Positions 18,279 to 28,101 of a stretch of 64,000 bases of DNA are shown piece after piece. Made by a program: the position numbers and the translations under genes. Position 1 is the stretch's first letter. Every line of letters begins with the position of its first letter. The DNA is from Stenotrophomonas sp. 704A1 (GTDB lineage: Bacteria; Pseudomonadota; Gammaproteobacteria; Xanthomonadales; Xanthomonadaceae): positions 1,203,501 through 1,267,500 of the forward strand of contig NZ_CP130831.1 of NCBI RefSeq assembly GCF_030549525.1, in the 5' to 3' direction. The notes below the pieces were generated by a model. It made no database searches. It saw only the letters and a list, made by a program, of their open reading frames with translations, and was not told the DNA's origin.

Positions 18279-18722
18279 TCAGGCGGGTTGCAGCAGGGAC
18301 AGCAGCGCCAGCAGGAAACCGATGCAGCACAGGGCGACCACCGCCGCACCGGCGGACACCGGCGTCTTGGCACCGGTGCGCTTGCGCACCCCGGACGCCA
18401 CCGCGACCGGCGGCAACGTGGCCACCAGGCAGAACACCTGGAACGTGAGCAGCTGCGGCAGCGCGAAGTGCCCCCCGAAGAAGATCAGCCAGGCCAGCAT
18501 CACCCCGGCGCCGGCCAGCGCGATCCAGCCTGCGCCAACCACCCGGATCAAGGCCATCAGCAGCACCTGCATGCGCGGCGGGACGCCACCCCACGCCAGG
18601 CCGACCGCCTCGCCGTGATAGGGCATGAACTCGGAGCGTTTCAGGTAGGTCGCCGCGAACAGCGCGACGATGAAAAAGGCCAACAGGTAGCTGCCGAACG
18701 CGAGCGAAGCGAACAGGTCCAT
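18279..18722 (-). CDS. Four-helix membrane protein of unknown function
   Basis: The protein has 147 residues with about four hydrophobic segments (residues 5-25, 52-82, 88-108 and 122-145). I do not recognise the family. It lies 25 bases upstream of the thioesterase gene on the same strand and may be cotranscribed with it. Confidence 0.65.
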   Translation of the reverse strand: MDLFASLAFGSYLLAFFIVALFAATYLKRSEFMPYHGEAVGLAWGGVPPRMQVLLMALIRVVGAGWIALAGAGVMLAWLIFFGGHFALPQLLTFQVFCLVATLPPVAVASGVRKRTGAKTPVSAGAAVVALCCIGFLLALLSLLQPA

Positions 18723-19008
18723 GTGCTGCCATCCATGCGGGTGCCGGGGAGAGGGCGATGGCCAGGGCAGGCAGTACGACGCTGGCCCGTGGCTGCGCGA
18801 TTCTCGAACGGCGCCCTGTTAGCCGTGTGTCGCGCGGATCAGCGTGTTTCTCCATCAGGAATTAACGCGCGCCGCGTGTTGCGTGCTGCATCACATCGGT
18901 GTTGTGACCGGCGTTACGGCTTCAGGCGTGGCGGCACCTTGCGCATGTTCATCACTGGCGCACGCGCTGCTGCCTAGACTGGCCGCTACGCCACTGCAGG
19001 ACATGATC

Positions 19009-19458
19009 ATGACGCACCGCTCCGTTGTGACCGCCATGCTGATGTCGGGCCTGCTGCTGGGATGTGCCAGCAGTGCGCCGCCGCCCGCCGCCCATGCCGG
19101 TGCCGATGCACCGCGCCAGCGCTCGATTGCCGCCGATGCCAGCCCGGTGCCCGGGTTCACCGGCGGTGGCGCGGACTGGACCCTCGAGATCGCCTCCACC
19201 GGCAAGGGCAACCACGATGCCACGCTCACGGTGGGCGGTCGCAGCAGCACCGGTACGCTGCGTTACCTGGGGCAGCCGGCCGGTGCCCCTGCGTCGCTGA
19301 CGGTGCTCAATGGCGAGCTGGGCAACCAGCCGGTGGTCGTCGAGATCACCCGCACCTCCTGTCGCAACGCCGAGGGCGTGGACACCCTGGCCAGCGTGCA
19401 GCTGACGATGGAGGGCCAGCCACAACGTCGTGGCTGCGGCTTCCTGGCGGTGTACTGA
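19009..19458 (+). CDS. Probable lipoprotein of unknown function
   Basis: The protein has 149 residues from the ATG at 19009 (AGGA 7 bases upstream). The N-terminus has a lipobox, LLLGCASS, so the mature protein should be lipid-anchored at the Cys. The mature part has a predicted beta-rich stretch ADWTLEIASTGKGNHDATLTVGGRS and two later Cys that may form a disulfide. Similar small lipoproteins share no known activity. The 286 bases upstream hold no gene that I can support. Confidence 0.75.
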   Translation: MTHRSVVTAMLMSGLLLGCASSAPPPAAHAGADAPRQRSIAADASPVPGFTGGGADWTLEIASTGKGNHDATLTVGGRSSTGTLRYLGQPAGAPASLTVLNGELGNQPVVVEITRTSCRNAEGVDTLASVQLTMEGQPQRRGCGFLAVY

Positions 19459-19465
19459 GCGGGGC

Positions 19466-19966
19466 ATGGATATTCCGCAGCTGGAAACGCCGCGACTGCG
19501 CCTGCGCGCGCAACGGCTGGAGGACTTTGCGCCGTATGCCGCCTTCCTGGCATCGCCACGCGCGACCGGCATGGGCGGGCCGTTCGGCGAGGTCGCCGCG
19601 TGGGGACAGTTCTGCCACGATCTGGCCAGCTGGCGCCTGTTCGGCCACGGCGCGCTGATGGTCGAGCGCCGCGACAGTGGCGCCTGCATCGGCCAGGTGG
19701 GCATCAACCACGGGCCCCTGTTTCCCGAGCCGGAGCTGGGCTGGCTGCTGTACGCCGGGCAGGAAGGGCAGGGCTTCGCCAGCGAAGCCGCGGCAGCACT
19801 GCGTGACTGGGCATTCGACGTGCGCGGGTTGCCGACGCTGGTCAGCTACATGGCGCCGGACAACGCAGCGTCGGCGGCGGTCGCGCGCCGCCTGGGCGGC
19901 GTGCTGGACCGGCAGGCGCGGCGCACCGATCCCGATGACCTGGTATTCCGCTACTACCGGCGTTGA
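19466..19966 (+). CDS. GNAT N-acetyltransferase (RimJ/RimL-like)
   Basis: The protein has 166 residues starting MDIPQLETPRLRLRAQRLEDF. The acetyl-CoA-binding strand and loop ELGWLLYAGQEGQGFASEAAAALRDWAF and the C-terminal NAASAAVARRLGG are typical of the RimJ/RimL branch, which acetylates protein N-termini or small amines. It starts 7 bases after the lipoprotein stop, so cotranscription is likely. Confidence 0.88.
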   Translation: MDIPQLETPRLRLRAQRLEDFAPYAAFLASPRATGMGGPFGEVAAWGQFCHDLASWRLFGHGALMVERRDSGACIGQVGINHGPLFPEPELGWLLYAGQEGQGFASEAAAALRDWAFDVRGLPTLVSYMAPDNAASAAVARRLGGVLDRQARRTDPDDLVFRYYRR

Positions 19967-20099
19967 TGCGTGCACGGGCCCGCGCTGCGCGCAGCGCAGC
20001 CGCCGACAGGCCGTGCGTGAAGACCGCGGCAGCAGCCATCCACGTGCCGGTCACCGCGCAGGGCGGACGCTGGGCGCCCACCTGCGGAAGGAACGGCAC

Positions 20100-20531
20100 A
20101 TGACCACGTTGACCCTGCATGAACTGGCCAGGAAGATGGCCGGCATCGATTTCGCGCTGCTGCAGACCCACGCCGGTGGCGAGATCGCCGGCCGGCCGAT
20201 GAGCAACAACGGTGACGTGGACTATGACGGTGACAGCTGGTTCTTCGCACTGGACAGCACCGACATGGTGCGCGAGATCGCCGCCGACCCGGCCGTGGCG
20301 TTGGGCTTCACCGGCAGCAAGTCGCTGCTGGGCAAGCCGCCGCTGTTCGTGCATGTGCAGGGCAGGGCGGCACTGCTGCGCGACCGCGCCACGATGGCCC
20401 AGCACTGGGTGAAGGACCTGGAACGCTGGTTCGAGCAGGGCGTGGATACTCCGGGTCTGGTGCTGATCCATGTGCACGCCCGCCGCATCCATTACTGGGA
20501 CGGCGAGGACCAGGGCGAGATCAGCGTCTGA
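20100..20531 (+). CDS. Pyridoxamine 5'-phosphate oxidase-like (general stress protein 26 type)
   Basis: The protein has 143 residues from the ATG at 20100 (GGAAGGAAC upstream). The split-barrel FMN-binding fold is suggested by IDFALLQTHAGGEIAGRPMSNN, SWFFALDSTDMVREIAADPAVALGFTG and LFVHVQGRAALLRD. Proteins of this group bind FMN or F420-like flavins and are often stress-induced; the reaction is unknown. Confidence 0.82.
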   Translation: MTTLTLHELARKMAGIDFALLQTHAGGEIAGRPMSNNGDVDYDGDSWFFALDSTDMVREIAADPAVALGFTGSKSLLGKPPLFVHVQGRAALLRDRATMAQHWVKDLERWFEQGVDTPGLVLIHVHARRIHYWDGEDQGEISV

Positions 20532-20711
20532 TCGATGCCGGCGCAGGCGATGCATCGCACGGCGCTGCCCGCTCGGCACGGCAGCGCCTCAACGTCCCGG
20601 GTTGTCGGCCGCTTGTGCTGCTGCTTGCCGGGTGCAGGCCGGCCACGCCCGTTGCGCTCTGCCGCCGGTGTTTGCCATCCTCCCGGCTGTTTTTCGTTGC
20701 GTGGAGGTGCC

Positions 20712-21305
20712 ATGCGTGCTGCGACCTGGCTGACGGCCGGCCTGCTGCTGCCGATGCTGGCGGCGGCCCAGCCCGCGCGTGCGCCCAAGGCCGCCGCGCA
20801 GGATCCCTTCAGCGAGCTGTTCGACACCGCGTGCATGCAGCACATCGGCGCGCCGGCGCGCCTGCAGTCGCTGATGGATGCCAATGGGCTGACACCCCTG
20901 CAGCCGGCCGAGGCCGCCACCCTGCTGCAGGGCCAGCAGGGCATGGCCTGGATGGTGCCGCTGGCCAGTGGCCGCTACGCGGTCAGCTGGGCCGATGATG
21001 GCACCTGCACCGTGTACGCCGAGAAGGCCGATCCGGCGGTGGTGCAGAAGGGCTTTGCGCGGCTGATGCAGGCGGCGCCGAAACCACTGCAGATCCGCTC
21101 GCTGCCATCGCGCGGGCCGCTGTCCGGCGACCAGGTGGCGATCCAGTACGGATGGGCGACGCCCGGTGAAAGCAAGCTGCGGGTGCGCTTCCGGCTGGTG
21201 ACCCGGCAGGCGGCCGACGCCGGAGTGCAGGCGATGGCCTCGGCCACGCCGGGCGAGGCGATGCGCGAGCAGCCCGCGGCCACGCCGCCGCACGGCGAGC
21301 GCTGA
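20712..21305 (+). CDS. Secreted protein of unknown function
   Basis: The protein has 197 residues with a Sec signal (TWLTAGLLLPMLAAAQPARA). The mature part PFSELFDTACMQHIGAPARLQSLMDANG then YAVSWADDGTCTVYAEKADPAVVQKGF looks like the small periplasmic/lipoprotein family named after NMCC_0638, with two conserved Cys. The assignment is from memory and tentative. No enzyme motif is visible. Confidence 0.65.
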   Translation: MRAATWLTAGLLLPMLAAAQPARAPKAAAQDPFSELFDTACMQHIGAPARLQSLMDANGLTPLQPAEAATLLQGQQGMAWMVPLASGRYAVSWADDGTCTVYAEKADPAVVQKGFARLMQAAPKPLQIRSLPSRGPLSGDQVAIQYGWATPGESKLRVRFRLVTRQAADAGVQAMASATPGEAMREQPAATPPHGER

Positions 21306-21389
21306 CGCCGGCCCGGCCTTCCCGGCGGCAGGCTGGAGCGGGCGCGGGCAGCCCGAGATTCATCCACGCGGGCCGGTTGTGGTATATCG

Positions 21390-21401
21390 TTTATCGATAA
21401 A
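21390..21401. promoter_or_regulatory. Candidate operator of the DUF2975/XRE pair
   Basis: TTTATCGATAAA is a perfect 12-bp palindrome, extended on the left by TATATCG. It sits 41 bases before the DUF2975 start in otherwise GC-rich DNA. The XRE regulator encoded downstream is the natural binder, which would make the pair self-regulated. This is an inference from position. Confidence 0.5.
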
Positions 21402-21442
21402 TCCACCCCGGGGCGGCGCGACCGTCCCACACCGGAGGCTGC

Positions 21443-21991
21443 TTGACCGCTCTTCCCGCCCGCGCCAGACCTGCGCGCGGCCTGTTCACCCTGGCCCAGA
21501 CCGCCGTGCAGGCGGTCCGCGCGATGTGCTGGCTCGGCATTCTCGCCGCGCTGCTGGCGGTTCCCCTGCTGGCCTACGACCGCCGCTGGCTGCTGGACAG
21601 CGTGCAGGACGCGCACGCGATGGCCGTGCACGGTTCCTGGCTGTTCCTGCATTTCTGCGCCGGGCTGGGCGCCATCGTGGCACTGCTGGTGCTGTGCCTG
21701 GTGTTCCTGCGGCACCTGGCGCGCCTGCTGCGCTCGGCCGCACGCGAACGTCCGTTCACCCACGCCAACGCGCAGCGCCTGCAGCGCATGGCCTGGCTGA
21801 TGCTGGCCATGGAAGTGCTGTCGATCGTGATCGGCCTCTACGCCGCATGGATGGGGCCGGATTTCAGCTGGATGGAAGTGGGCGGCGGCATGTCGATCAC
21901 CGGCCTGGTCGCAGTGCTGATGCTGTTCGTGCTGGCGCGGGTATTCGCGGTGGGCGCGGCGATGCGCGACGACCTGGACGCTGTGATCTGA
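21443..21991 (+). CDS. DUF2975 four-helix membrane protein
   Basis: The protein has 182 residues from a TTG at 21443 with CGGAGG just upstream. Four membrane helices and the family motif ERPFTHANAQRLQRMAWLMLAMEVL between helices 2 and 3 identify DUF2975. These proteins are nearly always encoded beside a small XRE/YozG-like repressor, as here. Their function is unknown. Confidence 0.82.
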   Translation: MTALPARARPARGLFTLAQTAVQAVRAMCWLGILAALLAVPLLAYDRRWLLDSVQDAHAMAVHGSWLFLHFCAGLGAIVALLVLCLVFLRHLARLLRSAARERPFTHANAQRLQRMAWLMLAMEVLSIVIGLYAAWMGPDFSWMEVGGGMSITGLVAVLMLFVLARVFAVGAAMRDDLDAVI

Positions 21992-22004
21992 TGGAACGGC
22001 TCTG

Positions 22005-22235
22005 ATGGCGATCGTGATCACCCTCGACCGCATGCTGCAGCAACGCGGAATGACCCTGTCCGAGCTGGCCGGGCGGATCGACATCACCCTGGCCAATCTG
22101 TCGATCCTGAAGACCGGCAAGGCGCGGGCGATCCGCTTTTCGACGCTCGATGCGATCTGCCGCGAACTGCAATGCAGCCCGGGCGACCTGCTCGGGCATG
22201 ACCCTGCGCAGCTGCAGGACGCCGATCAGGTCTGA
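22005..22235 (+). CDS. Small XRE (YozG-like) helix-turn-helix regulator
   Basis: The protein has 76 residues: ITLDRMLQQRGMTLSELAGRIDITLANLSILKTGKARAIRFSTLDAICRELQCSPGDLLGH. This is a Cro/C1-type HTH covering almost the whole protein. It follows the DUF2975 gene by 13 bases; the pair is a common module. It probably binds the TTTATCGATAAA dyad upstream of the operon. Confidence 0.9.
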   Translation: MAIVITLDRMLQQRGMTLSELAGRIDITLANLSILKTGKARAIRFSTLDAICRELQCSPGDLLGHDPAQLQDADQV

Positions 22236-22286
22236 CCGGTGCCTGGCCTGCGCGCTGTATTCCCCTGTTGATCAAACGGAACTGAA

Positions 22287-23825
22287 ATGGAATGGCTGGC
22301 TGACCCCTCGATCTGGATGGGCCTTGCGACCCTGGTGGTGCTGGAGATCGTTCTCGGCATCGACAATCTGGTGTTCATCGCGATCCTGGCCGACAAGCTG
22401 CCGCCCCACCAGCGTGACCGCGCACGGGTGATCGGCCTGGCCCTGGCGCTGCTGATGCGGCTGGTGCTGCTGGCGGCACTGGCATGGATCATGAAGTTGA
22501 CCGAACCGCTGCTCACGCTGTTCGAGCACAGCTTCTCCGGGCGTGACCTGATCCTGCTGGGCGGTGGCCTGTTCCTGCTGTTCAAGGGCACGATGGAGCT
22601 GCACGAGCGGCTGGAAGGGCGCGAGCATCACGAAGAGGGCAGGAAGGTCTACGCCAGCTTCGCGATGGTGGTGGCGCAGATCGTGGTGCTCGACGCGGTG
22701 TTCTCGCTGGACTCGGTGATCACCGCGGTGGGCATGGTCGACAACCTGGGCGTGATGTACGCAGCGGTGACCATCGCGATGGCGCTGATGCTGGTGGCCA
22801 GCAAGCCGCTCACCCGTTTCGTCAACAAGCACCCGACCGTGGTGGTGCTGTGCCTGGGCTTCCTGCTGATGATCGGCTTCAGCCTGGTCGCCGAAGGCCT
22901 GGGCTACAGGATTCCGAAGGGCTACCTGTACGCGGCCATTGCGTTCTCGATCCTGGTCGAGGCATTCAACCAGTGGGTGCGCTTCAACCGCGAGCGCAAC
23001 GAGCGCCGGCAGCCGTTCCGCCAGCGCACGGCCGATGCGGTGCTGCGCATGCTGGGGGCGCGCCCGGCCAATGGCCACGACGATGCGCATGAGGAGCGCG
23101 GCGATGAGGCGGAGGAACGCCTGCAGCCGGCCGAACACGAGATGATCCGCAGTGTGCTGGGCCTGGCCGATCGTCCGGTGTCCAGCGTGATGACCGTGCG
23201 TGCCGATGTGCAGTGGATCGACCTGGCCCGTGGTCACGAGGATGTGGTGGCCCGCCTGGTGGCCTCGCCGCACACCCGCCTGCTGGTGGGCGAGGGTGAC
23301 CTGGACAGCCTGCGTGGTGTGGTGCAGAGCCGGGATCTGCTGGCCGACCTGCTGCAGGGCAGGCCGCTGCAGCTGGAAGGCAACCTGCGCGAGCCGCAGT
23401 ACGTACTGTCCAGCGCCAGCGCCCTGCATGCGCTGGAACTGATCCGCCAGCACCCGGTGCCGCTGGCGGTGGCGGTGGACGAATACGGAAGCGTGGAAGG
23501 CCTGGTCACCGCCAATGACCTGCTGGCGGCCATTGCCGGCGATCTGGCCGATACCCAGGACGCGCGCTATGGCGTGGTGGCGCAGGGCGAGGATTGCTGG
23601 GAGGCCGATGGCGCGCTGACCCTGGACGATCTGCAGCGCCTGGCCGGCGTATCGCTGCCGCGCAGTGCCGACTACATGACCATCTCGGGACTGGTGCTGG
23701 AGCAGCTGGGACGCCTGCCGGACATCGGCGACGCGGTCGAGGTGGCCGGTGTGCGCGTCACCGTGCTGGCGATGGAGAAACGCCGGATCGCCCGCCTGCG
23801 GGTGCAGCGCCTGCCGGAGGCGTGA
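22287..23825 (+). CDS. TerC-family membrane protein with CBS and CorC/HlyC domains (YoaE-like)
   Basis: The protein has 512 residues. Residues 1 to about 235 form the TerC core of about seven helices, with the acidic signatures [15 protein letters not shown] and [21 protein letters not shown] pair follows (about 285-410: [39 protein letters not shown]), then a CorC/HlyC transporter-associated domain to the end ([15 protein letters not shown]). TerC proteins are linked to metal, especially Mn2+, export; the substrate here is not known. Confidence 0.9.
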   Translation: MEWLADPSIWMGLATLVVLEIVLGIDNLVFIAILADKLPPHQRDRARVIGLALALLMRLVLLAALAWIMKLTEPLLTLFEHSFSGRDLILLGGGLFLLFKGTMELHERLEGREHHEEGRKVYASFAMVVAQIVVLDAVFSLDSVITAVGMVDNLGVMYAAVTIAMALMLVASKPLTRFVNKHPTVVVLCLGFLLMIGFSLVAEGLGYRIPKGYLYAAIAFSILVEAFNQWVRFNRERNERRQPFRQRTADAVLRMLGARPANGHDDAHEERGDEAEERLQPAEHEMIRSVLGLADRPVSSVMTVRADVQWIDLARGHEDVVARLVASPHTRLLVGEGDLDSLRGVVQSRDLLADLLQGRPLQLEGNLREPQYVLSSASALHALELIRQHPVPLAVAVDEYGSVEGLVTANDLLAAIAGDLADTQDARYGVVAQGEDCWEADGALTLDDLQRLAGVSLPRSADYMTISGLVLEQLGRLPDIGDAVEVAGVRVTVLAMEKRRIARLRVQRLPEA

Positions 23826-23889
23826 CCGCGCCCCTACCCAATGACATCGTCTGCAGTCACCATGAGCGCCCGGTTTTTTCCATGGACGT

Positions 23890-25023
23890 GTGGTTGTGCT
23901 GAGTACGATGGGGTTGTTGATGGGCCTGTATGTGGCCTGGCGCCTGTTCTGGCCGCTGCGGCTGCCGCTCTGGGCCAAGGCGCTGCTGTCACTGCTGCTG
24001 GTGGCGCTGGCGGTGCAGCTGCGCATCGTCGCTACGTTCTGGGGCACGATGGCGTCGCCGGAGATCCCACGAATGGCCATCGCCACCCTCGCCACCGGTT
24101 CCACCGCGGTGCTGCTGTTGGCACTGGGGCTGCTGGTGCTGGATGCGGGCCTGCTGCTGTCGCGTGCGCTGCGCTGGCCGCGTGCGGTGGCGGCGCTGCG
24201 CACGCGCATGCTGCGGCCGCTGGCGGCCGGGTTGGCCCTGCTGCTCAGCGCTTACGGTGTCAGCCAGGGCATGGCGGTACCGACGGTGCGGCAGATCGAC
24301 GTGCGCATCGCCGGGCTGCCGGCCGCCTTCGACGGCTACCGTGTGCTGCAGCTCACCGACATCCACGCCAGCCGCCTGCTGACCGGCGACTGGGTGCGTC
24401 GGGTCGTGGCAGAGAGCAATTCGCTGGAGCCGGATCTGATCGTGATCACCGGCGACCTGATCGATGGCACGGTGGCGGCGCGCCGCAACGATTTCCAGCC
24501 GCTGGGTGACCTCCAGGCGCCGGACGGGGTGATCGCCATCACCGGCAACCACGAGTACTACGCCCAGTACCGCGAATGGATGCAGGCCTTCCGCGCGCTG
24601 CACATGCAGGTGCTGGAAAACAGCCATACCCAGGTGCGTCGCGGCAGTGCCGCGCTCACCATCGCCGGTGTCACCGATCCCGTTGCGGCGCGCTATGGCC
24701 TGCCGCTTCCCGATCTGGACGCCGCGCTGGCCGGTGCCGCGCCGGCCGCGCCGGTGATCCTGCTGGACCACCGTCCGCGCAACGCGCGCGAAGCGGCCGA
24801 GCGCGGCGTGAAGCTGCAGTTGTCCGGGCATACCCATGGTGGCCAGATCATCGGCATGGACCAGCTGGTGAAGCGGGCCAACGGCGGCTACGTATCCGGC
24901 CGTTACGCGGTGGACGACATGACCCTGTACGTCAGCAACGGCGCCGGCCTGTGGGCAGGCTTCCCGGCACGCATCGGCGTGCCTTCGGAAATCACCCTGA
25001 TCACCCTGCGCCGCGCACCGTGA
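23890..25023 (+). CDS. Membrane-anchored metallophosphoesterase
   Basis: The protein has 377 residues if the GTG at 23890 is used; an ATG at 23908 is an alternative. Four N-terminal helices (about 1-120) are followed by a calcineurin-like phosphoesterase domain with all metal motifs: LQLTDIHAS, VITGDLIDG, TGNHEYY, and LSGHTHGGQ near the end. It resembles YkuE/YaeI enzymes, which hydrolyse phosphoesters such as UDP-sugar lipids in the cell envelope. Substrate is not known. Confidence 0.88.
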   Translation: MVVLSTMGLLMGLYVAWRLFWPLRLPLWAKALLSLLLVALAVQLRIVATFWGTMASPEIPRMAIATLATGSTAVLLLALGLLVLDAGLLLSRALRWPRAVAALRTRMLRPLAAGLALLLSAYGVSQGMAVPTVRQIDVRIAGLPAAFDGYRVLQLTDIHASRLLTGDWVRRVVAESNSLEPDLIVITGDLIDGTVAARRNDFQPLGDLQAPDGVIAITGNHEYYAQYREWMQAFRALHMQVLENSHTQVRRGSAALTIAGVTDPVAARYGLPLPDLDAALAGAAPAAPVILLDHRPRNAREAAERGVKLQLSGHTHGGQIIGMDQLVKRANGGYVSGRYAVDDMTLYVSNGAGLWAGFPARIGVPSEITLITLRRAP

Positions 25024-25057
25024 CCGGGTGCGGCGCGCGGCATGACCGGTCCACGGC

Positions 25058-25792
25058 TCAGAGGATGAAGCCGCCATCGATGGTCAGGCTGCTGCCGGTC
25101 ATGTAGCCGGCCTCCGGGCCGGCCACCCAGCTGGCCAGTGACGCGATCTCGGCAGGCTGGGCGATGCGGCCCAGCGGCACCCGCGCAGCCAGCATTGCAT
25201 CCCATCCGGCGGTGATGTCGGTTGCGGTCGGCCCGGGTTGCAGGTTGTTGATGGTGATGCCGCGGGGGGCCAGCTCCAGCGCCAGCTCGCGCACCAGCGC
25301 GGCCACCGCCGCCTTGCTCATCGCGTACAGGCTGCTGCCCGGTGAGCCGCTGCGAACGGCGGTGTTGCTGCCGATGGTGATGATGCGGCCGCCCGCCGAC
25401 AGCTGCGGGAGCGCCGCCTGGATGGCCAGCACCACGCCGCGGATGTTCACCGCCAGCAGCTGGTCCAGCGTGGCCAGGTCCACGCTGTCGATAGGCGTAT
25501 GCCGGTAGAGGCCGGCGTTGACCACCAGCACATCCAGCCCGCCGAAGGCCTGCGTGGTGGCGGCCACGGCCTGGCGCAGTGCATCGGCATCGCTGCTGTC
25601 GGCGTGGACGGCGATGGCACGGCCAGCGTGCATGCGGATGGCCTCAAGCGATGCCTGCGCCGCTTCGGGGCGCGAGACGTAGGTGATGGCCACCTCATGG
25701 CCGTCGGCAGCCAGGCGCTGCGCGATCGCCGCGCCGATGCCGCGTGAGCCGCCGATGACCAGTGCACGGCGGCGGGAAGAAGTCGATGTCAT
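25058..25792 (-). CDS. Short-chain dehydrogenase/reductase
   Basis: The protein has 244 residues. The NAD(P) motif GGSRGIGAA is near the N-terminus, NAG in the middle, catalytic Ser in ITIGSNTA and YxxxK in SLYAMSKAA, and a typical C-terminus YMTGSSLTIDGGF. It is the last gene in the minus-strand run that includes the bufferin-like genes, 31 bases after the membrane protein. Whether it takes part in the peptide pathway or only shares the transcript is unclear. Confidence 0.88.
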   Translation of the reverse strand: MTSTSSRRRALVIGGSRGIGAAIAQRLAADGHEVAITYVSRPEAAQASLEAIRMHAGRAIAVHADSSDADALRQAVAATTQAFGGLDVLVVNAGLYRHTPIDSVDLATLDQLLAVNIRGVVLAIQAALPQLSAGGRIITIGSNTAVRSGSPGSSLYAMSKAAVAALVRELALELAPRGITINNLQPGPTATDITAGWDAMLAARVPLGRIAQPAEIASLASWVAGPEAGYMTGSSLTIDGGFIL

Positions 25793-25823
25793 GTTGAAAC
25801 TCCAGTGGGGGTGGGAAAGGCGC

Positions 25824-26462
25824 TCAGGACGCCGGTTGCGAAGCATGCGAACGCGCACCGCGCCGCAGCGTCTGTGCCCGCTTGGCGATCCAGCGCACCA
25901 CGAAGGCGGTGAACAGCAGCGCCGAGGGCACCGCGTACCAGAAGTTGGCGGGCACGCGCTTGAAGTACGAATAGGTGAACACCGCGGCGATGATCCACAT
26001 GCCGGTCACGTGCAGGCGCCTCCATGCGGTAGGTCCCATGCGCCGGGCGATGCCGCGGTGCGAGGTGATCGCCAGCGCGAGGATGGCCACGTAGCCCACG
26101 GTGCCCGGCAGGTTGGCCAGGGCCGAGCGCGCCGGCCAGAACGCGGGGTTGAGGATGCCGAAGGCGGTGATCGCCACTGCATGCAGCAGGTGCGAGAACG
26201 CGAACGACAGGCCGACGATGCGGCGCTCGCGCAACAGGAACCGGGTGAACGCGCCGGGCAGCAGGCTGGCGAACGAAGACGCAGTGAACGCGGCCAGGAA
26301 CAGCAGGAACGACGTGCGCGCGGTCACCCGGATGGCCGCACGGCTGCCTTCCACCACATCAGGTTGCAGGGCGAACGCGGCCATCGCGAAGGCGATCAGC
26401 ACGACGGCGATGGCCACGAACAGGCGCCAGCCGTGCAGGAAGGAGGGGGTTGCAGCAGCCAT
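25824..26462 (-). CDS. Ferric-reductase-like transmembrane protein
   Basis: The protein has 212 residues with about six membrane helices. His residues in SFAFSHLLHAVAI and in RRLHVTGMWI lie on separate helices and suit a haem-b four-helix core, as in MsrQ and other ferric-reductase-like domain proteins. No flavin domain is present, so any electrons must come from a partner. It follows the bufC-like gene by 51 bases, suggesting redox work on metals linked to the bufferin pathway (inference). Confidence 0.75.
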   Translation of the reverse strand: MAAATPSFLHGWRLFVAIAVVLIAFAMAAFALQPDVVEGSRAAIRVTARTSFLLFLAAFTASSFASLLPGAFTRFLLRERRIVGLSFAFSHLLHAVAITAFGILNPAFWPARSALANLPGTVGYVAILALAITSHRGIARRMGPTAWRRLHVTGMWIIAAVFTYSYFKRVPANFWYAVPSALLFTAFVVRWIAKRAQTLRRGARSHASQPAS

Positions 26463-26513
26463 GGTCAGACCTCGATGAAGGAAAAAGGGAGGAGCGGCGC
26501 GTGGCCGCAGGGT

Positions 26514-27248
26514 TCAGCAGGGGTGCGCCGCGACCAGCACGCCGGCGGCGCAGAGGTCGGCCAGCAACGGTGCGCTGGACGCCTGCAGATCAGCGCGCTC
26601 CACGCCGTGGTTCGCTGCCAGCGTCCCTAGTGCGTCGTCGACGCGGGCGCCGTTGTTGCCCAGCGCCGTCAGCAGGGCATAGGCCAGCGGTGCCAGCATC
26701 TGCGTGTGCACGCTGAAATCGGCGTGGCGTTGCAGCAGCAGCAAGGTTGGCGTCGCATCTGACGGTGCCGCCAGCGCGTCGTCCCGGTGCACCGGCCACT
26801 GGTAGCCCAGCACCCGGACATGCGTCGACAGCGCAAGCACGTCCGTGCCCACCGCGGCACGCGGCAACGGCTGTCCGGCCTCGCGCGCTTCAATGTGCAG
26901 CGCTTGCTGCGTGCTTTCGTAGTGCGCCAGTTCCGCGGCCCAGCCCGGCAACCCGAGCGTGTCCTGTGCCGCCAGCCAATGCGCGAACTCGGCGGCGATC
27001 TGCGGGAACAACGGGGTGTGGCAGGCATGGCGGGCGTAGTAGTCCTCGACGGTGGCGCGCCAGCGCTGCGTGCCCAACCGGTGCTGCAGGCGCGGCAGGC
27101 TGCCGGCCAGCAGGGAGTCCAGGCTGTCGATGCACAGGCGGCGGTACACCGCCAGCCGACGCGCCTCGACACCCTCGGGTGCGGTCATGGAAGGGTCGCG
27201 CACATGGTCGGCCCAACGTCGTTGGAGGGTTGCCAGCGACTCAGCCAT
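26514..27248 (-). CDS. bufC: BufC/HvfC-like peptide-modification partner (DUF2063 N-terminal domain)
   Basis: The protein has 244 residues. The N-terminal part [16 protein letters not shown]...[29 protein letters not shown]...[23 protein letters not shown] is the DUF2063/HvfC domain that presents the precursor peptide to the MNIO enzyme. The second half is a winged-helix-like region that is less conserved. The gene overlaps the bufB stop by 8 bases, indicating coupled translation and a stable complex, as known for this family. Confidence 0.88.
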   Translation of the reverse strand: MAESLATLQRRWADHVRDPSMTAPEGVEARRLAVYRRLCIDSLDSLLAGSLPRLQHRLGTQRWRATVEDYYARHACHTPLFPQIAAEFAHWLAAQDTLGLPGWAAELAHYESTQQALHIEAREAGQPLPRAAVGTDVLALSTHVRVLGYQWPVHRDDALAAPSDATPTLLLLQRHADFSVHTQMLAPLAYALLTALGNNGARVDDALGTLAANHGVERADLQASSAPLLADLCAAGVLVAAHPC

Positions 27249-28086
27249 GGGCCACCTCCGGCATCAGCGCGTCGGCCTGGGCCTGGCGGATCTGCGCGAC
27301 TTCGTCCAGCAGCTCGGCCAGTGGCGGGAAGTTGAAGTCGCGTTCGAGCAGGGTGGGGTGCACGCCGACGCGGGCATAGGCCTCGCGCAGCAGGGCCCAG
27401 ACCACGCCCTTCACCGGCGCGCCATGGGTGTCGATCTTGAAGCCGTCGTCCTCGTCGAAGTGGCCGGCCACATGCAGCGAGGCCACCCGATGGGCAGGTA
27501 CGCGGGCCAGGAAATCGAAGGCGTTGTAGCCGTTGTTGCAGGCGTTGACGAAGACGTTGTTGACGTCCAGCAGCAGATCGCAGTCGGCCTCGTCGAGCAC
27601 GGCGTTGATGAAGTCGATCTCGCTCATGTCGGCACCGGGCACCGCGTAGTAGGAAATGTTCTCCACTGCGATGCGGCGGCCCAGGCTGTCCTGCACCTGG
27701 CGGATGCGGCCGGCGACGTGGCGCACGGCTTCGGCGGTGAACGGCAGCGGCAGCAGGTCATAGACGTGTCCGCCGGCGGCGCAGTAGCTCAGGTGTTCGC
27801 TGTACAGGTGCACCTGATGCAGGTCCAGGAAGGCACGGGTCTGCGCCAGCAGCGTGCGGTCCAGTGGGTCCGGGCCACCCAGCGACAGCGACAGGCCATG
27901 GCAGGTGAGGCGGTGGCGCTCGCTCAGCTGGCGCAGGGCGGCGCCGTGCGCGCCGCCGACGCCGATCCAGTTGTCCGGCGACACTTCGAGGAAGTCGAGG
28001 GCATCGGCCGGCATCGCCAGCAGGTCGTCGATCAGGCCACGGCGCAGGCCAAGACCGGCGCTGGCGGAAGGCAGCAGCAGGGACAT
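27241..28086 (-). CDS. bufB: MNIO family (DUF692) bufferin maturase, BufB/HvfB-like
   Basis: The protein has 281 residues, a TIM barrel with the multinuclear-iron ligands of DUF692: [79 protein letters not shown] and a final ERDFNFP. Enzymes of this family use mixed-valent iron and O2 to convert Cys residues of a precursor peptide into oxazolone/thioamide or thiooxazole groups. Location directly after a Cys-motif precursor and overlapping bufC supports that role. Acts in the cytoplasm before export of the peptide. Confidence 0.93.
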   Translation of the reverse strand: MSLLLPSASAGLGLRRGLIDDLLAMPADALDFLEVSPDNWIGVGGAHGAALRQLSERHRLTCHGLSLSLGGPDPLDRTLLAQTRAFLDLHQVHLYSEHLSYCAAGGHVYDLLPLPFTAEAVRHVAGRIRQVQDSLGRRIAVENISYYAVPGADMSEIDFINAVLDEADCDLLLDVNNVFVNACNNGYNAFDFLARVPAHRVASLHVAGHFDEDDGFKIDTHGAPVKGVVWALLREAYARVGVHPTLLERDFNFPPLAELLDEVAQIRQAQADALMPEVAHG

Positions 28087-28101
28087 ACGCGGTACTCCGG
28101 G

